Shown here in pieces: positions 45,216-54,278 of a stretch of DNA of 64,000 nucleotides. Numbering within the stretch: position 1 is the stretch's first letter; each line of letters starts with the position of its first letter. The notes below the pieces were generated by a model, which did not search any database, was not told the DNA's origin, and worked only from the letters and a program-made list of their open reading frames with translations. This stretch comes from Blastomonas sp. AAP53 (lineage in GTDB: Bacteria; Pseudomonadota; Alphaproteobacteria; Sphingomonadales; Sphingomonadaceae): assembly GCF_000331245.1 (NCBI RefSeq), contig NZ_ANFZ01000009.1, forward strand, positions 124,001 through 188,000, written 5' to 3'. A program made the position numbers and the translations under genes.

Positions 45216-45286
45216 GGCACAACGCTTTTCGGGGGCGGTTCACGGCTTGGGCTTGTGACCCGTCCCAAAAGGCCTATCCTTAAGGC

Positions 45287-46279
45287 ATGCTGCGTTTTTC
45301 CCTTCTCGACCAGTCCGTCCGCTTTGCCGACATTCCTGCCAGCGCCGCGCTGGCTGCTTCGCTGGAGACCGCTCAACTGGCAGACCGGCTGGGCTATCAC
45401 CGGCTGTGGCTGTCCGAACATCATGCCAGCCGCTTTCTGTGCGGCAGCGCTCCGGAGATCCTCATCGCCGCGATCGGCGCGCAGACAAAGGCCATCCGGC
45501 TGGGTTCGGGTGGCGTCATGCTACCCCATTACAGCGCGTACAAGGTGGCCGAGCAGTTTGCGGTGTTGAGCAACCTGTATCCCGGCCGTATTGACCTCGG
45601 CGTTGGCCGCGCTCCGGGCGGCGAGATGCGCGTCGCCGCAGCCCTCTCCGCACCGCACCCGCCATCATTTCGCGAGTTTCCGCAGCAGGTGGCGGAGCTT
45701 GTCGGCTATATTGACGGAAGCCTGACCGACCCGCGGCTGAGCCCCGAGCCGGAAGGCGACGTGCCTGTCTGGATCCTGGGCACCAGTCCGGACAGCGCGA
45801 TGCTTGCGGGGCAGCTGGGTCTGCCCTATGCGCTGGCCCTGTTCATCAATCCGCATGCCGATACCAGCCTCACGGACCTGTATCGGCGCAATTTCCGGCC
45901 CAGCGCCCAGCTGGCCGAACCTTATGTCATGCTGGCCACCACCGCTTTTGCCTGTGACGACCCCGAAAAGGCAGAGCTGTTGCGCAAGAACTATTTCCTC
46001 AACATCGCGCGGTTGCTCGGCGGCGGACAGCAGCCTGCGCTGTCGCCCGAAGAAAGCCGCGACATGGGCTTTACCGAGCGCGAGGCGATGATCGTCGGTG
46101 CCCAGGCCCGCATCGCGGCGTTTGGTACGGCAGCGGTGGTGCGCGACAAGGTGCTCGCCCTGGCCGATGTGTTCGAGGCGGATGAGGTGATGATCTCTTG
46201 CAACGCCTATCACCAGGCAGACCGGTTGCGCGCGATAGAGCTGTTCGCGCAAAGCTTCGCGATGGCGGAGGCCGGCTGA
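45287..46279 (+). CDS. LLM-class flavin-dependent oxidoreductase (luciferase-like)
   Basis: A 330-residue bacterial-luciferase-family monooxygenase using reduced flavin. It begins LRFSLLDQSVRFAD and has LGYHRLWLSEHHASRFL, IRLGSGGVMLPHYSAYKVAEQFAVLSNLYPGRIDLGVGRAPG and a C-terminal DEVMISCNAYH, typical of the MsnO8-like subgroup. The substrate is unknown. AAGG lies close to the ATG. The next gene starts five bases after its stop. Confidence 0.9.
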   Translation: MLRFSLLDQSVRFADIPASAALAASLETAQLADRLGYHRLWLSEHHASRFLCGSAPEILIAAIGAQTKAIRLGSGGVMLPHYSAYKVAEQFAVLSNLYPGRIDLGVGRAPGGEMRVAAALSAPHPPSFREFPQQVAELVGYIDGSLTDPRLSPEPEGDVPVWILGTSPDSAMLAGQLGLPYALALFINPHADTSLTDLYRRNFRPSAQLAEPYVMLATTAFACDDPEKAELLRKNYFLNIARLLGGGQQPALSPEESRDMGFTEREAMIVGAQARIAAFGTAAVVRDKVLALADVFEADEVMISCNAYHQADRLRAIELFAQSFAMAEAG

Positions 46280-46284
46280 CCGCG

Positions 46285-46995
46285 ATGAGTGCCCCCATTC
46301 CCGCATTTTGCGTCGCAGGCACGTTGCCTTTCATTGATGGCGAAGCGATCGTCATCGACAAGCCTGCGGGCCTGCCGGTGACCCAGCCTCGCAAGGGTGG
46401 CCGCAGCCTGGACGACTATCTGCCGCAACTGCGCTTCGGTTTTCACAAAATGCCGCTGGCGGTCCACCGGCTCGATCAGGACACATCGGGCTGCCTGCTG
46501 CTCGCGCGCCATGCCAAGGCGGCGAAGCGGTTCGGCGCGGCGTTTGAAAGTGGCGAGGTCGAAAAGACCTATCTGGGCATTGTCGAAGGCGATCTGCCCG
46601 ATGATCATGGCACCATCGACATCGCTCTGGGCAAGACCAGCACCGCAGAGCAGGGGTGGCGGATCGTTCCCGACGCATCGGGCAAGCGCGCGGTTACGCA
46701 CTGGAAGCGCGTTACAACAGCAGGTGGGCGGACCTTGGTCGAGTTTCGCCCCGAAACCGGGCGTACGCACCAGATCCGCGTGCACGCGCTGCACGGCCTG
46801 GGCAGGCCACTGGTGGGCGATCCGTTTTACGGGACGCCTTATCCATCGGGGTTGATGCTGCACGCCGCGGGGCTGATCCTGCCGCGCGGGGCCAAGCCGC
46901 CGATCGTCGCCACCGCGCCGATGCCCAAACGCTTTCTCGATCTGGGGTTTGGCATGGCTGAGCCGCTGGTGGACGAGGGGCTGGCCGATGTCTGA
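46285..46995 (+). CDS. RluA-family RNA pseudouridine synthase
   Basis: A 236-residue pseudouridine synthase without an S4 domain. The catalytic Asp is in AVHRLDQDTSGCLLLAR. IVIDKPAGLPV opens the fold, and RPETGRTHQIRVH and GDPFYG are RluA-family marks. The target uridine is uncertain. It overlaps the arfB start by eight bases, so the two are co-translated. Confidence 0.92.
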   Translation: MSAPIPAFCVAGTLPFIDGEAIVIDKPAGLPVTQPRKGGRSLDDYLPQLRFGFHKMPLAVHRLDQDTSGCLLLARHAKAAKRFGAAFESGEVEKTYLGIVEGDLPDDHGTIDIALGKTSTAEQGWRIVPDASGKRAVTHWKRVTTAGGRTLVEFRPETGRTHQIRVHALHGLGRPLVGDPFYGTPYPSGLMLHAAGLILPRGAKPPIVATAPMPKRFLDLGFGMAEPLVDEGLADV

Positions 46996-47395
46996 CATTG
47001 CGATCCCCGATCATGCCATCGTCTCCGAACGGTTCATCACCGCATCGGGTCCGGGCGGGCAGAACGTCAACAAGGTGGCGACTGCGGTCCAGCTGCATGT
47101 GAACATTTATGCTCTGGGTTTGCCACCTCTCGTCTATAACCGATTGAAATCACTGGCGGGTAGCAAGATCAACCAGGATGGCGAGCTGGTCATCCTGGCG
47201 CGCAATCACCGCACCCAGGAAGCCAACCGCAAGCTCGCGCGCGAACGCGTTTCGGCCTTGCTGGCGCAGGCCTATGACCTTCCCGTCACGCGGGCCCGGT
47301 CACGGCTCAACCGCGTGGGCAAGACAGAGCGGCTGGCGGGCAAGAAGAACCGGTCGACGGTGAAGAAAAACCGGGGCCGCGTCGCGTTCGACTGA
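46988..47395 (+). CDS. arfB: Peptidyl-tRNA hydrolase ArfB (alternative ribosome rescue)
   Basis: A 135-residue release-factor-like protein. The catalytic GGQ is in TASGPGGQNVNKVATAVQ, and the C-terminal basic tail (KTERLAGKKNRSTVKKNRGR) enters the mRNA channel of stalled ribosomes in the family. The ATG at 46988 lies inside the end of the pseudouridine synthase gene. It rescues ribosomes stalled without a stop codon. Confidence 0.92.
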   Translation: MSDIAIPDHAIVSERFITASGPGGQNVNKVATAVQLHVNIYALGLPPLVYNRLKSLAGSKINQDGELVILARNHRTQEANRKLARERVSALLAQAYDLPVTRARSRLNRVGKTERLAGKKNRSTVKKNRGRVAFD

Positions 47396-47420
47396 TTTTG
47401 CATGATCTGGAAGCTATACC

Positions 47421-47903
47421 ATGTATTCGTTTGAAATTGATCAGAATATCCCGAAGCCTCAGCTCTATGACGATCTGCATTCCGCAGCCCTTGCGCTGGT
47501 GGACGGCGAAAGCGACGGCATCGCCAACATGGCCAATGTCGCTGCCCTGCTCTGGCAGTTCCTGCCCGATCTAAACTGGGCGGGATTTTATCGCATGGTC
47601 GATGGTGAACTGGTCCTCGGCCCGTTTGTCGGCAAGCCCGCGTGTATCCGCATCGCGCTGGGCAGCGGCGTGTGCGGCACGGCGGCGGCGAGCGGGGAGA
47701 CTCAGCTCGTGGCCGATGTCCATGCCTTTCCGGGCCATATCGCGTGCGATGCCGCCAGCCAGTCCGAACTGGTGGTGCCGGTGATCCATGAAGGTCGTGT
47801 GACGCATGTCATCGACCTCGATAGCCCTGATCTGGCGCGCTTCGAACAGGAAGACCGGGCCGGAATCGAGCGGCTGGCCAGGACGCTCGCCGGGCGTATC
47901 TGA
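47421..47903 (+). CDS. Free methionine-(R)-sulfoxide reductase (GAF domain)
   Basis: A 160-residue GAF-domain enzyme that reduces free methionine-R-sulfoxide. The three catalytic cysteines are present: PACIRIALGSGVCGTAAAS and HIACDAASQSELVVPV. LPDLNWAGFYRM is typical of the fRMsr group, and length is normal. It stands 25 bases after arfB and may belong to the same transcript. It counts as protein-damage repair together with arfB. Confidence 0.92.
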   Translation: MYSFEIDQNIPKPQLYDDLHSAALALVDGESDGIANMANVAALLWQFLPDLNWAGFYRMVDGELVLGPFVGKPACIRIALGSGVCGTAAASGETQLVADVHAFPGHIACDAASQSELVVPVIHEGRVTHVIDLDSPDLARFEQEDRAGIERLARTLAGRI

Positions 47904-48096
47904 TTCAACGAATTAACCTCTCGTCCGGCTCTGCCCCATATTGAAACACCGCATCGCGATGCACCCGGTTTTACATCGGTCCGATGGTGCGAACTTCCCA
48001 CAAATGGTAACAATCGCTTAACCACGCCGGATGGGACGGAGGGACATACGCCCTTCTGCCCGCGCGGCGCGCCGGATTGCCCAAGGGGAGTTAACC

Positions 48097-49431
48097 ATGA
48101 AGAGCCGCGCTTTTGCTTCACTGCGTCACGCTGCGATAACCGCCAGCGTCCTTGCTCTGGTGGGCACGACCGTGCCAGCCCAAGCCGCCGAATCGGGCGT
48201 ACGCCACGCCGCACACGGATGGATCGCGCTCAAGACCAGCAGCGCGCTTAACCGCGGACCTGTGGTGCAGCGCAGCTATGGCGCGCGCTTCCCCGCTGGT
48301 GCCCCGGCCTATGTGCGGCCCTTCCGAGGCTTCATTCTGCCGCGCGTATGGATTGCACCGAGCTATTACATCGCCAACTGGCAGGGCTACGGCCTGCCGC
48401 GTCCGGCACAGGGTTTCGGCTGGTCGCGCTATTACGACGATGCGGTGCTGACCGATCGCAGCGGCCAGGTGTACGACGCGGTGCAGGGCGTCAACTGGCA
48501 GGCCGCACAGGCAGGGACCAGCACGGTCGTTACCCAGACCTATTCGCCCGATTACGACCCGTATAACTATGACGAGAGCCTGTTGCTGGGCAGCGACAAC
48601 GTGATGCAGGGCACGCACTGGGTCCAGGGGCCGGCGGATGCCCCCGGCGCAACCTTTGACCGTAGCATGCCGCCGCCGCCCGCAGCCTATGACAGCAGCT
48701 ATGATCCGGCGTTCCTGGAGGCCTGTCGTCGCGACAGCGGCCTGGGTGGTGCGGCCATCGGCGCAGCTGCCGGTGGTCTTGCCGGCAATCGCATCGCAGG
48801 GCGCGGCAACCGCACCGGCGGCACGCTGATTGGCGCTGGCGTCGGCGCCGTCGCCGGCATGGTGATCGACAAGGCTGAGGACCGCGAGCGCTGCAAGCGT
48901 CTGCTCGCGCAGGAAAGAGCGGGAAGCTACGGCACCAGCTACGCTCCGCCGCCGCCCGTCGGTCATCGCGGGTATGCGCCTCCGTCACCTCCTGGAGCCT
49001 ATGATCGCGATTACGATCCCGCCTTCCTGGAGGCTTGTCGCCGCGACAATGGCCTGGGCGGCGCGGCCATCGGCGCGGCTGCCGGTGGTCTTGCCGGCAA
49101 CCGCATCGCAGGGCGCGGCAACCGCACCGGGGGCACGCTGATTGGCGCGGGCGTCGGCGCGCTCGCCGGCATGGTGATCGACAAGGCCGAAGACCGCGAA
49201 CGCTGCAAGCGGGTGCTCGCGCAACAGGGTGTCGCGCCGCGCCAGCCAGGTGGCTATCCGCCGCCCCCTCCGGGCTATTATTATTACTATCCGCCGCCGA
49301 TCGTGACCACGGTCACGATCACGCCGGGCAGCTGCAATTGCGAGGAAACCGTTGTGGTGACCGAGAGTGCCACGCATCACCGCCCGGTCGTGCATCATCG
49401 CGGCAAGAACGTGCGCGTCTATCGCAAGTGA
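48097..49431 (+). CDS. Exported RcnB-like protein with duplicated glycine-zipper modules
   Basis: A 444-residue exported protein. The signal peptide is followed by an RcnB-like N-terminal part (RPFRGFILPRVWIAPSYYIANWQGYGLPRPAQGFGWSRYYDDAVLTD). Next come two near-identical modules starting YDPAFLEACRRD, each with GGAAIGAAAGGLAGNRIAGRGNRTGG zippers and KAEDRERCKR, then a Pro/Tyr-rich and His-rich tail. The duplication is also clear in DNA (about 48700-48915 against 49011-49225). CAAGGGGAG precedes the ATG at 48097. It is probably outer-membrane associated. Confidence 0.82.
   Translation: MKSRAFASLRHAAITASVLALVGTTVPAQAAESGVRHAAHGWIALKTSSALNRGPVVQRSYGARFPAGAPAYVRPFRGFILPRVWIAPSYYIANWQGYGLPRPAQGFGWSRYYDDAVLTDRSGQVYDAVQGVNWQAAQAGTSTVVTQTYSPDYDPYNYDESLLLGSDNVMQGTHWVQGPADAPGATFDRSMPPPPAAYDSSYDPAFLEACRRDSGLGGAAIGAAAGGLAGNRIAGRGNRTGGTLIGAGVGAVAGMVIDKAEDRERCKRLLAQERAGSYGTSYAPPPPVGHRGYAPPSPPGAYDRDYDPAFLEACRRDNGLGGAAIGAAAGGLAGNRIAGRGNRTGGTLIGAGVGALAGMVIDKAEDRERCKRVLAQQGVAPRQPGGYPPPPPGYYYYYPPPIVTTVTITPGSCNCEETVVVTESATHHRPVVHHRGKNVRVYRK
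48700..49225 (+). repeat. Tandem intragenic duplication of a glycine-zipper module
   Basis: Two copies of about 215 bp (about 48700-48915 and 49011-49225), separated by a proline-rich linker of about 95 bp, encode nearly the same protein module. Differences are mostly synonymous, with a few changes such as RRDSGL against RRDNGL and GAVAG against GALAG. Confidence 0.85.
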
Positions 49432-49434
49432 TCG

Positions 49435-50535
49435 CTACTCGCTGACCGGCGTATCGCCATAGCCGGTCAGCCCCCAGGGGTCATAGGGGCCGAGCACGAG
49501 CTGCTCGAACGTGCCCAGCCCGGTCTCGCCGGCGCTGGTGGTGACCCGGCACAGGATCTGGACGTGCAGGTTGCCCATGTCCGGGGCCAGCGGATCGAGG
49601 GCAGCGAGATCGAAATCCTCGCGCTCGACCGCCAGTTCGCCATGATGCAGGCCGTGCCCCCAGCGTGGGCAGGTATAGCCCAGGCCGCGCATCTGGAAAC
49701 GTTGCAGCGGCTCGAAGGTCACTGTGAGCGGGCCTGCATCGGTTTCGATCAACAGATCGCCCCCGGCGGGCCAGCGGGTCCCCGCGTGATGCCGGGTCAC
49801 CATCGTGGCATCGGGCGTCTCGAAAAACCCGTCATGCCCGGCATGATCGGGCGCGATCACCGCTCGCGTGTTCCAGGCCCTGCCGCTGCGGTGCGCATTG
49901 AGGTGGAAGAACAGGCTGCGCTCGCCCAGGTTGACCGGGGTCCATTGCCAGAAGAAGCAGGGGGCGCGGCTACCCGAATGCGGTTGCGCATCGCTCGCGC
50001 CGACGGGCCGGACGCCCCAGCTCCGGTCGCGGGTGCCCGCGCACCCGTCGGCGACCTGCGTGCGAACGCCATCGACCTCGATCCAGCCGCTGTAATGGCC
50101 GTTCTGCGTCATCCGCGTATAGTCCATGAACGTGCGCGGGCCGTTGCGGAACACGAAACGCGGTTCCTCGATCGGGAAGGCGCGCCCGGTGAACAGCAGA
50201 TCTGCGGCCAGGCCTTCACCCTCGACGACAATGCGCAGCGCCTTGAGCGGTTCGATCACCTCGATACGGATCGGCCCGACCGCGAGGTCCATCCGCTCCA
50301 TTCCCAGCTCACGCGAAGCATGAAGATTGTGCTGTATACCATTGCGAATACAGCAAAAGCTTGCATCGGCTATGTCGAGATGCGGGTAAACACCAAAGGC
50401 TAGAGCGAAAAACCCTGAACCATCGGGATTATACCCGTTGAAGAAATAGCGATCGTAGAAATTCCGGTCGGTCCCCGAATAAGCAATCGGCTCGGGAGTC
50501 TGATGCAGAGGAAAGTCATCACCTTTGGTCAGCAT
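49435..50535 (-). CDS. DUF7064/DUF7065-like protein of unknown function
   Basis: A 366-residue soluble protein rich in beta-strands. It begins LTKGDDFPLHQTPEPIAYSGTDRNFYDRYFFNGYNPDG and has DRSWGVRPVG and FFWQWTPVNLG. These are features I associate with the DUF7064/7065 proteins found near lipid- or steroid-degradation genes, assigned with moderate certainty. The ATG at 50535 overlaps the end of the upstream kinase gene by seven bases, so the two are co-translated. No signal peptide. Confidence 0.65.
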   Translation of the reverse strand: MLTKGDDFPLHQTPEPIAYSGTDRNFYDRYFFNGYNPDGSGFFALAFGVYPHLDIADASFCCIRNGIQHNLHASRELGMERMDLAVGPIRIEVIEPLKALRIVVEGEGLAADLLFTGRAFPIEEPRFVFRNGPRTFMDYTRMTQNGHYSGWIEVDGVRTQVADGCAGTRDRSWGVRPVGASDAQPHSGSRAPCFFWQWTPVNLGERSLFFHLNAHRSGRAWNTRAVIAPDHAGHDGFFETPDATMVTRHHAGTRWPAGGDLLIETDAGPLTVTFEPLQRFQMRGLGYTCPRWGHGLHHGELAVEREDFDLAALDPLAPDMGNLHVQILCRVTTSAGETGLGTFEQLVLGPYDPWGLTGYGDTPVSE

Positions 50536-51635
50536 AGCGTTGTTTCCAAATGATTGTTGGCCCAATTCAGCAGGGCCCCGATGCTGCCATGGTCGAGTGC
50601 CAGGCTGCACGCGCCCCGCGCCATCGACAGGAAATTGGCATCGCCGCGCTCGGTGCGCTCGACAAACGCAGCGCTGAAAACCGCGGTGGAAAGCCCGCTG
50701 AGCGCTCCAATGCGGTAATCTTCCCAGATCGTCTCACGCGTACGCGGAACGCCCAGCCGGGTCATTTCCGCGCAATACAGGTCGATCAGTTCATCCTCAT
50801 GGGCGCGGCGCAGATCGGTGCCGATGCCGGTGCCCAGGAAATAGCCCAGATCGCTGGTGCCGCCGCCGGTGACGCAGGTTTGCCAATCGACCAGTGCCAA
50901 CGGTTCTGCGCCGCCCCGGATGTCGAACAGGATGTTATCGAGCCTGAAGTCGCCATGGGTGATGCAGCGGGTCGCCGGGGTGAAATGGAACCATGTTGCG
51001 CAATGGGCCGCCAGCTGCTCGCAGATCTCGAGATATTCAGGCTCGATCTGCCCCGCAAATCGTTCGGCAAAAGCCGCTTGTGCTCCGGGATAGGCCTGGA
51101 TGATCCAATCGCGCGCATCGGGATCGCCCTGCAGCCAGTCCTCGTCCAGCACCGGCAAGCCATCGGTCGAGGCGTGCAGCAACGCCGCCTCGCAAACCGC
51201 TGCGCGCGCCTGCATCAGTGAACATGATGCCAGTTGATTGCCGACCTGGGCGGGTCCGACATCCTCGAACAGCAAGGCAAAATCGCATCCGGCATCGTCG
51301 ATCAGTGCGGCATACATGCGAGGCACGCGTGAGGGGATGAGCGGTGCGACTCGGGCGTAGAAGTTCACCTCGCGCAGATACAGCCTGAAATGGGCAGCGG
51401 TGGCCCGGCTGGTGGCATCGCGCGACGGCAGCTTGGCGGCGATGGATGCGGGCGCGGTCGGGGAGGGGCGGTCGTACTCCAGCGCAATGCGAACCGTGTC
51501 GCCGACCTGGCCAGTGCCTATGGCTGTGGTAGTGTACCCGGTAATCAGTGCGCCATCGAGCACACCCGCCTGGTCCAGCCGGGCTTGCAGCCAGTCGCGA
51601 TCGATATCCTCCGCCCGGGTCGGGAACATCTGCAT
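50529..51635 (-). CDS. APH-fold phosphotransferase
   Basis: A 368-residue kinase-like protein of the aminoglycoside phosphotransferase superfamily. The catalytic loop is CITHGDFRLDNILF and the metal site LVDWQTC. It is nearer to the ecdysteroid-kinase-like and acyl-CoA-associated APH branch than to true resistance enzymes, so no antibiotic role is implied. GAGAGGG precedes the ATG. A perfect GTTTAATC/GATTAAAC palindrome lies 34 bases upstream, and the DUF7064-like gene is translationally coupled downstream. Confidence 0.88.
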   Translation of the reverse strand: MQMFPTRAEDIDRDWLQARLDQAGVLDGALITGYTTTAIGTGQVGDTVRIALEYDRPSPTAPASIAAKLPSRDATSRATAAHFRLYLREVNFYARVAPLIPSRVPRMYAALIDDAGCDFALLFEDVGPAQVGNQLASCSLMQARAAVCEAALLHASTDGLPVLDEDWLQGDPDARDWIIQAYPGAQAAFAERFAGQIEPEYLEICEQLAAHCATWFHFTPATRCITHGDFRLDNILFDIRGGAEPLALVDWQTCVTGGGTSDLGYFLGTGIGTDLRRAHEDELIDLYCAEMTRLGVPRTRETIWEDYRIGALSGLSTAVFSAAFVERTERGDANFLSMARGACSLALDHGSIGALLNWANNHLETTLC

Positions 51636-51669
51636 ATCTGCCCTCTCCGCCGGATCATGTCCGGCTTTT

Positions 51670-51689
51670 GTTTAATCGAATGATTAAAC
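51670..51689. promoter_or_regulatory. Perfect TTTAA-N8-TTAAA palindrome upstream of the APH-fold kinase
   Basis: GTTTAATC-GAAT-GATTAAAC, with 8-bp perfect arms, 34 bases before the kinase ATG. The core TTTAA-N8-TTAAA (51671-51688) has the spacing seen before the P450 and the esterase. Confidence 0.7.
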
Positions 51690-51743
51690 AACGAGAGTCA
51701 GAAAGCAATCGCGCAAATGCGATCCGCGTACGGGGCAGTTGAG

Positions 51744-52223
51744 TCAGGCCAGTTCGTTCGCCAGACGCGCCTGCATCTGGTGGACCATCGGGTGCATCGC
51801 CTGAGCCTCGGCAAAGCCCAGCCGTTCCGCCTCGAGCGATCGCTCGAGCCGGACCAGCCGTTCCAGCAGGTGCTGGGTTTCCTGCACCAGCCGTTGGGCT
51901 TCGGCGGGAAGGCGGGCGACGATGAACGCGTCACTGGTGCTGCACTTGCCCAGCGATCGGCTGCGGCTGCGCAACTGGTGTTCGGAAAGTTCGCCGGCGA
52001 AAAAGGCCTTCTGGTTCAGCAACCAGGCGATCGAGTGCATCAACCGGGTGGTCACGCGCAGCGACTCGCACGACATGTCTATGCGGATTTCGTCGGACGG
52101 GCTGAGGCCTTGTTCATCCGGACCCAGCTCGAAAAAGGCCCGGGCCTCGTCGGCCAGGACCATGGCTTCGACATACAACGACTCGACCAGTTTCGCAGTA
52201 AATGGGGATTGGTTGCTTTCCAT
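51744..52223 (-). CDS. DUF1465-family protein
   Basis: A 159-residue helical protein. FTAKLVESLYVEAMVLADEARAFFE and MSCESLRVTTRLMHSIAWLLNQKAFFAGELS are typical of the alphaproteobacterial DUF1465 family, whose function is unknown and which often sits near cell-cycle or envelope genes. The ATG at 52223 is the family start. The following minus-strand gene (52350) is a DUF465 protein, a common neighbour. Confidence 0.88.
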   Translation of the reverse strand: MESNQSPFTAKLVESLYVEAMVLADEARAFFELGPDEQGLSPSDEIRIDMSCESLRVTTRLMHSIAWLLNQKAFFAGELSEHQLRSRSRSLGKCSTSDAFIVARLPAEAQRLVQETQHLLERLVRLERSLEAERLGFAEAQAMHPMVHQMQARLANELA

Positions 52224-52349
52224 TCCCCATCCTTGCCAAACTGGCGCACGACTGCACAGGCCAAAGCTATGGTTAAGCCGCAAAACCGGGGCTTTGTGTC
52301 AACTCGGAACACTTGCCGTGGCAGATATGAAGGCTGGCAGTAGCGTGGC

Positions 52350-52556
52350 TCAGGCGATGATATCGGGGATCAGATAGTCTTCCAGCATCGCAATCTGGTC
52401 GCGCAGCATCAGCTTGCGCTTTTTCAGCCGGGCGAGCTGGAGCATGTCTGCCGTGCCGCCATTGCTCAGCGCCAGGATCGCATGGTCAAGATCGCGATGC
52501 TCGATGCGCAATGAGGCCAGCTTTTGCCGGACTTCTTCCTCTGTCACGCGCGACAC
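52350..52556 (-). CDS. DUF465-family (YdcH-like) small coiled-coil protein
   Basis: A 68-residue helical hairpin: KLASLRIEHRDLDHAILAL, then ARLKKRKLMLRDQIAMLEDYLIP, the DUF465 pattern. It starts at a GTG (52556); a second GTG three codons later is possible. Function unknown. It is divergent from a second DUF465 gene at 52755. Confidence 0.85.
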   Translation of the reverse strand: MSRVTEEEVRQKLASLRIEHRDLDHAILALSNGGTADMLQLARLKKRKLMLRDQIAMLEDYLIPDIIA

Positions 52557-52754
52557 CTTTCTCCACCACGGCTCGCGGCTGCAAAGCCAGCGAATTCACC
52601 ATAGCGCAGGCCCAATGCCTGCCGGTTATCGCGGTTATGGAATGTTTCGCCGCAATGCAAGCGCACCTGTGCATAAAGCCGAGAGACAGGTTAGAAAGAT
52701 TATGTTTAGATCACGATCCCAAGATGAGAAGGCAACGAGTCGAAGGAGACATAC

Positions 52755-52913
52755 ATGCTGCATGACAGTCATACCCAAGCCCTCAAGGCCAAGCATGCCG
52801 GTATCGAGCGGATGATCCACGACGAAGAGAGCCGACCCGCGCCCGACACCGCGCTGATCGCCAAGCTGAAGAAGCAGAAACTGCGCATCAAGGAGGAAAT
52901 CAGCCTGCATTGA
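52755..52913 (+). CDS. Second DUF465-family (YdcH-like) small protein
   Basis: A 52-residue protein: ALKAKHAGIERMIHDEESRP, then TALIAKLKKQKLRIKEEI, again the DUF465 helical hairpin, shorter than its neighbour. AAGGAG lies six bases before the ATG. Function unknown; two such genes side by side are common in sphingomonads. Confidence 0.85.
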   Translation: MLHDSHTQALKAKHAGIERMIHDEESRPAPDTALIAKLKKQKLRIKEEISLH

Positions 52914-53020
52914 TCGGCTGATCTAGCGGACCGGATGCAATCCGTCCGCCAATCCCAGCCCGGCGCGTCTGACGAGGGGTCAGATCGCGCGCCGGGTGAC
53001 GGGAGATAAAGCTGCACGGC

Positions 53021-54142
53021 CTAGCGCAGCACCATCATGGTATCGGCCAGCCGCACGTCATGCATTTGATGCAGATAGGCTTCATAATAGCCCTTGTGTG
53101 ATGCCCCTACGATCGTCAGCAGCCGAGTTCCCGGGTTGCGGCCGATGACATCACGCATGTTGGCAACCATGCGCAGGTTGCGCGTTTCCCAGTATCCCAC
53201 ATACTGCCTGCCAAAGCCCTGGGGCGACGGTTCCGCCACGGCGGCGCCAAAGTCAGATCGATAAACCAGCATCGGCGCATCGGGCTCGTTGTAAGCGCGA
53301 TAAAGGTTCAGCAGTCCGTCTGGCTGATCAAGCTGCGTATTCAGCGTTGCGGTCTGCGCAATGCGCGCATGGGTTGCCGGGTTGTCCCAAGCCTTGGCTA
53401 TGGCATCGGAACTGGCTTGGGCCTCAGCTGCTTCGGTCCTATCGGGCGTGTCGGCAGAATGATCATCGACGCTCCACAGTCGCTCGAGGCCCAGCTGCGC
53501 AGCAAGGGCTGCTGCAATCATGGTGGTTTCGTTGCGACGGGCGCGGGCCCGTTCAAGCGTAGTCACGAGGTCTTGGTTCAGACCATCGCCGACCATGCGC
53601 TGGTCTTCCGATAGCCTGAGCCATTGGACCAGTGCGGATCCGGGCTCTCCTGCCGCCAGAAATACAGCCGCAAGTTCGCGACGCTGTGCAGGCAAAGGGT
53701 TGGCTGGCCATTGGTGCAACAGTCGTTCCGCCTCGGCATTGGCTTCGGGCACGGTCAATCCGATGGCCTGCTCCGCTGGCATTGGGTCAAAGCAATATAT
53801 TTTCACCGTTTCAGCATAACGAAATGGATAGCGGCGCAGGGTGTCGCATTGCAGCCCGGACAGATCCTCGGTCGCGATTGCGGTCGGGCGCCATGCAGCC
53901 AACCGGTCGAGCAATGGGGCGAGCACATCAGCCGAGAACGTATCGGGCAATTCGGACAAGTGAGGTGTACCCAGCACCAGAACCTCATTCGGTAGTCCGG
54001 TGACGGACCCCTTGAGTTCACTCGGCCGAAAGCTTGGCTGATAAGCTTGGGCTGATGCGGGTAGGCACGTCAGCATCAACCCCGATGTCAGCAATGCTAT
54101 GGTCATTGTCCGGCTTGACCAGCCTGGGCGATCGCAGTTCAT
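53021..54142 (-). CDS. Exported DUF5694-like protein
   Basis: A 373-residue protein with an N-terminal signal (TIALLTSGLMLTCLPASAQA). Conserved elements are EVLVLGTPHLSELP, WRPTAIATEDL and VGASHKGYYEAYLHQM, which resemble the DUF5694 / TraB-EreA-type fold with His and Glu residues that could bind a metal. The ATG at 54142 follows GAGGTGAG. The gene is less GC-rich than its neighbours. Function unknown. Confidence 0.72.
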   Translation of the reverse strand: MNCDRPGWSSRTMTIALLTSGLMLTCLPASAQAYQPSFRPSELKGSVTGLPNEVLVLGTPHLSELPDTFSADVLAPLLDRLAAWRPTAIATEDLSGLQCDTLRRYPFRYAETVKIYCFDPMPAEQAIGLTVPEANAEAERLLHQWPANPLPAQRRELAAVFLAAGEPGSALVQWLRLSEDQRMVGDGLNQDLVTTLERARARRNETTMIAAALAAQLGLERLWSVDDHSADTPDRTEAAEAQASSDAIAKAWDNPATHARIAQTATLNTQLDQPDGLLNLYRAYNEPDAPMLVYRSDFGAAVAEPSPQGFGRQYVGYWETRNLRMVANMRDVIGRNPGTRLLTIVGASHKGYYEAYLHQMHDVRLADTMMVLR

Positions 54143-54278
54143 CTCACCTCGCAAGAATCAGTGTGTTAGTTATATGATACACCTGACCGGCGCGAAGGTC
54201 CATCTGTCTTTTCGATCCCACCAGATCGGATTGAAGCCCCGATGGCGCATGGCGACTGTGCGTGCTAGACCCTGGCTC

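Noticed and set aside
50529-51635. Antibiotic-resistance aminoglycoside phosphotransferase
   Set aside because: Only the general APH fold is present; sequence and context fit a catabolic or housekeeping kinase.
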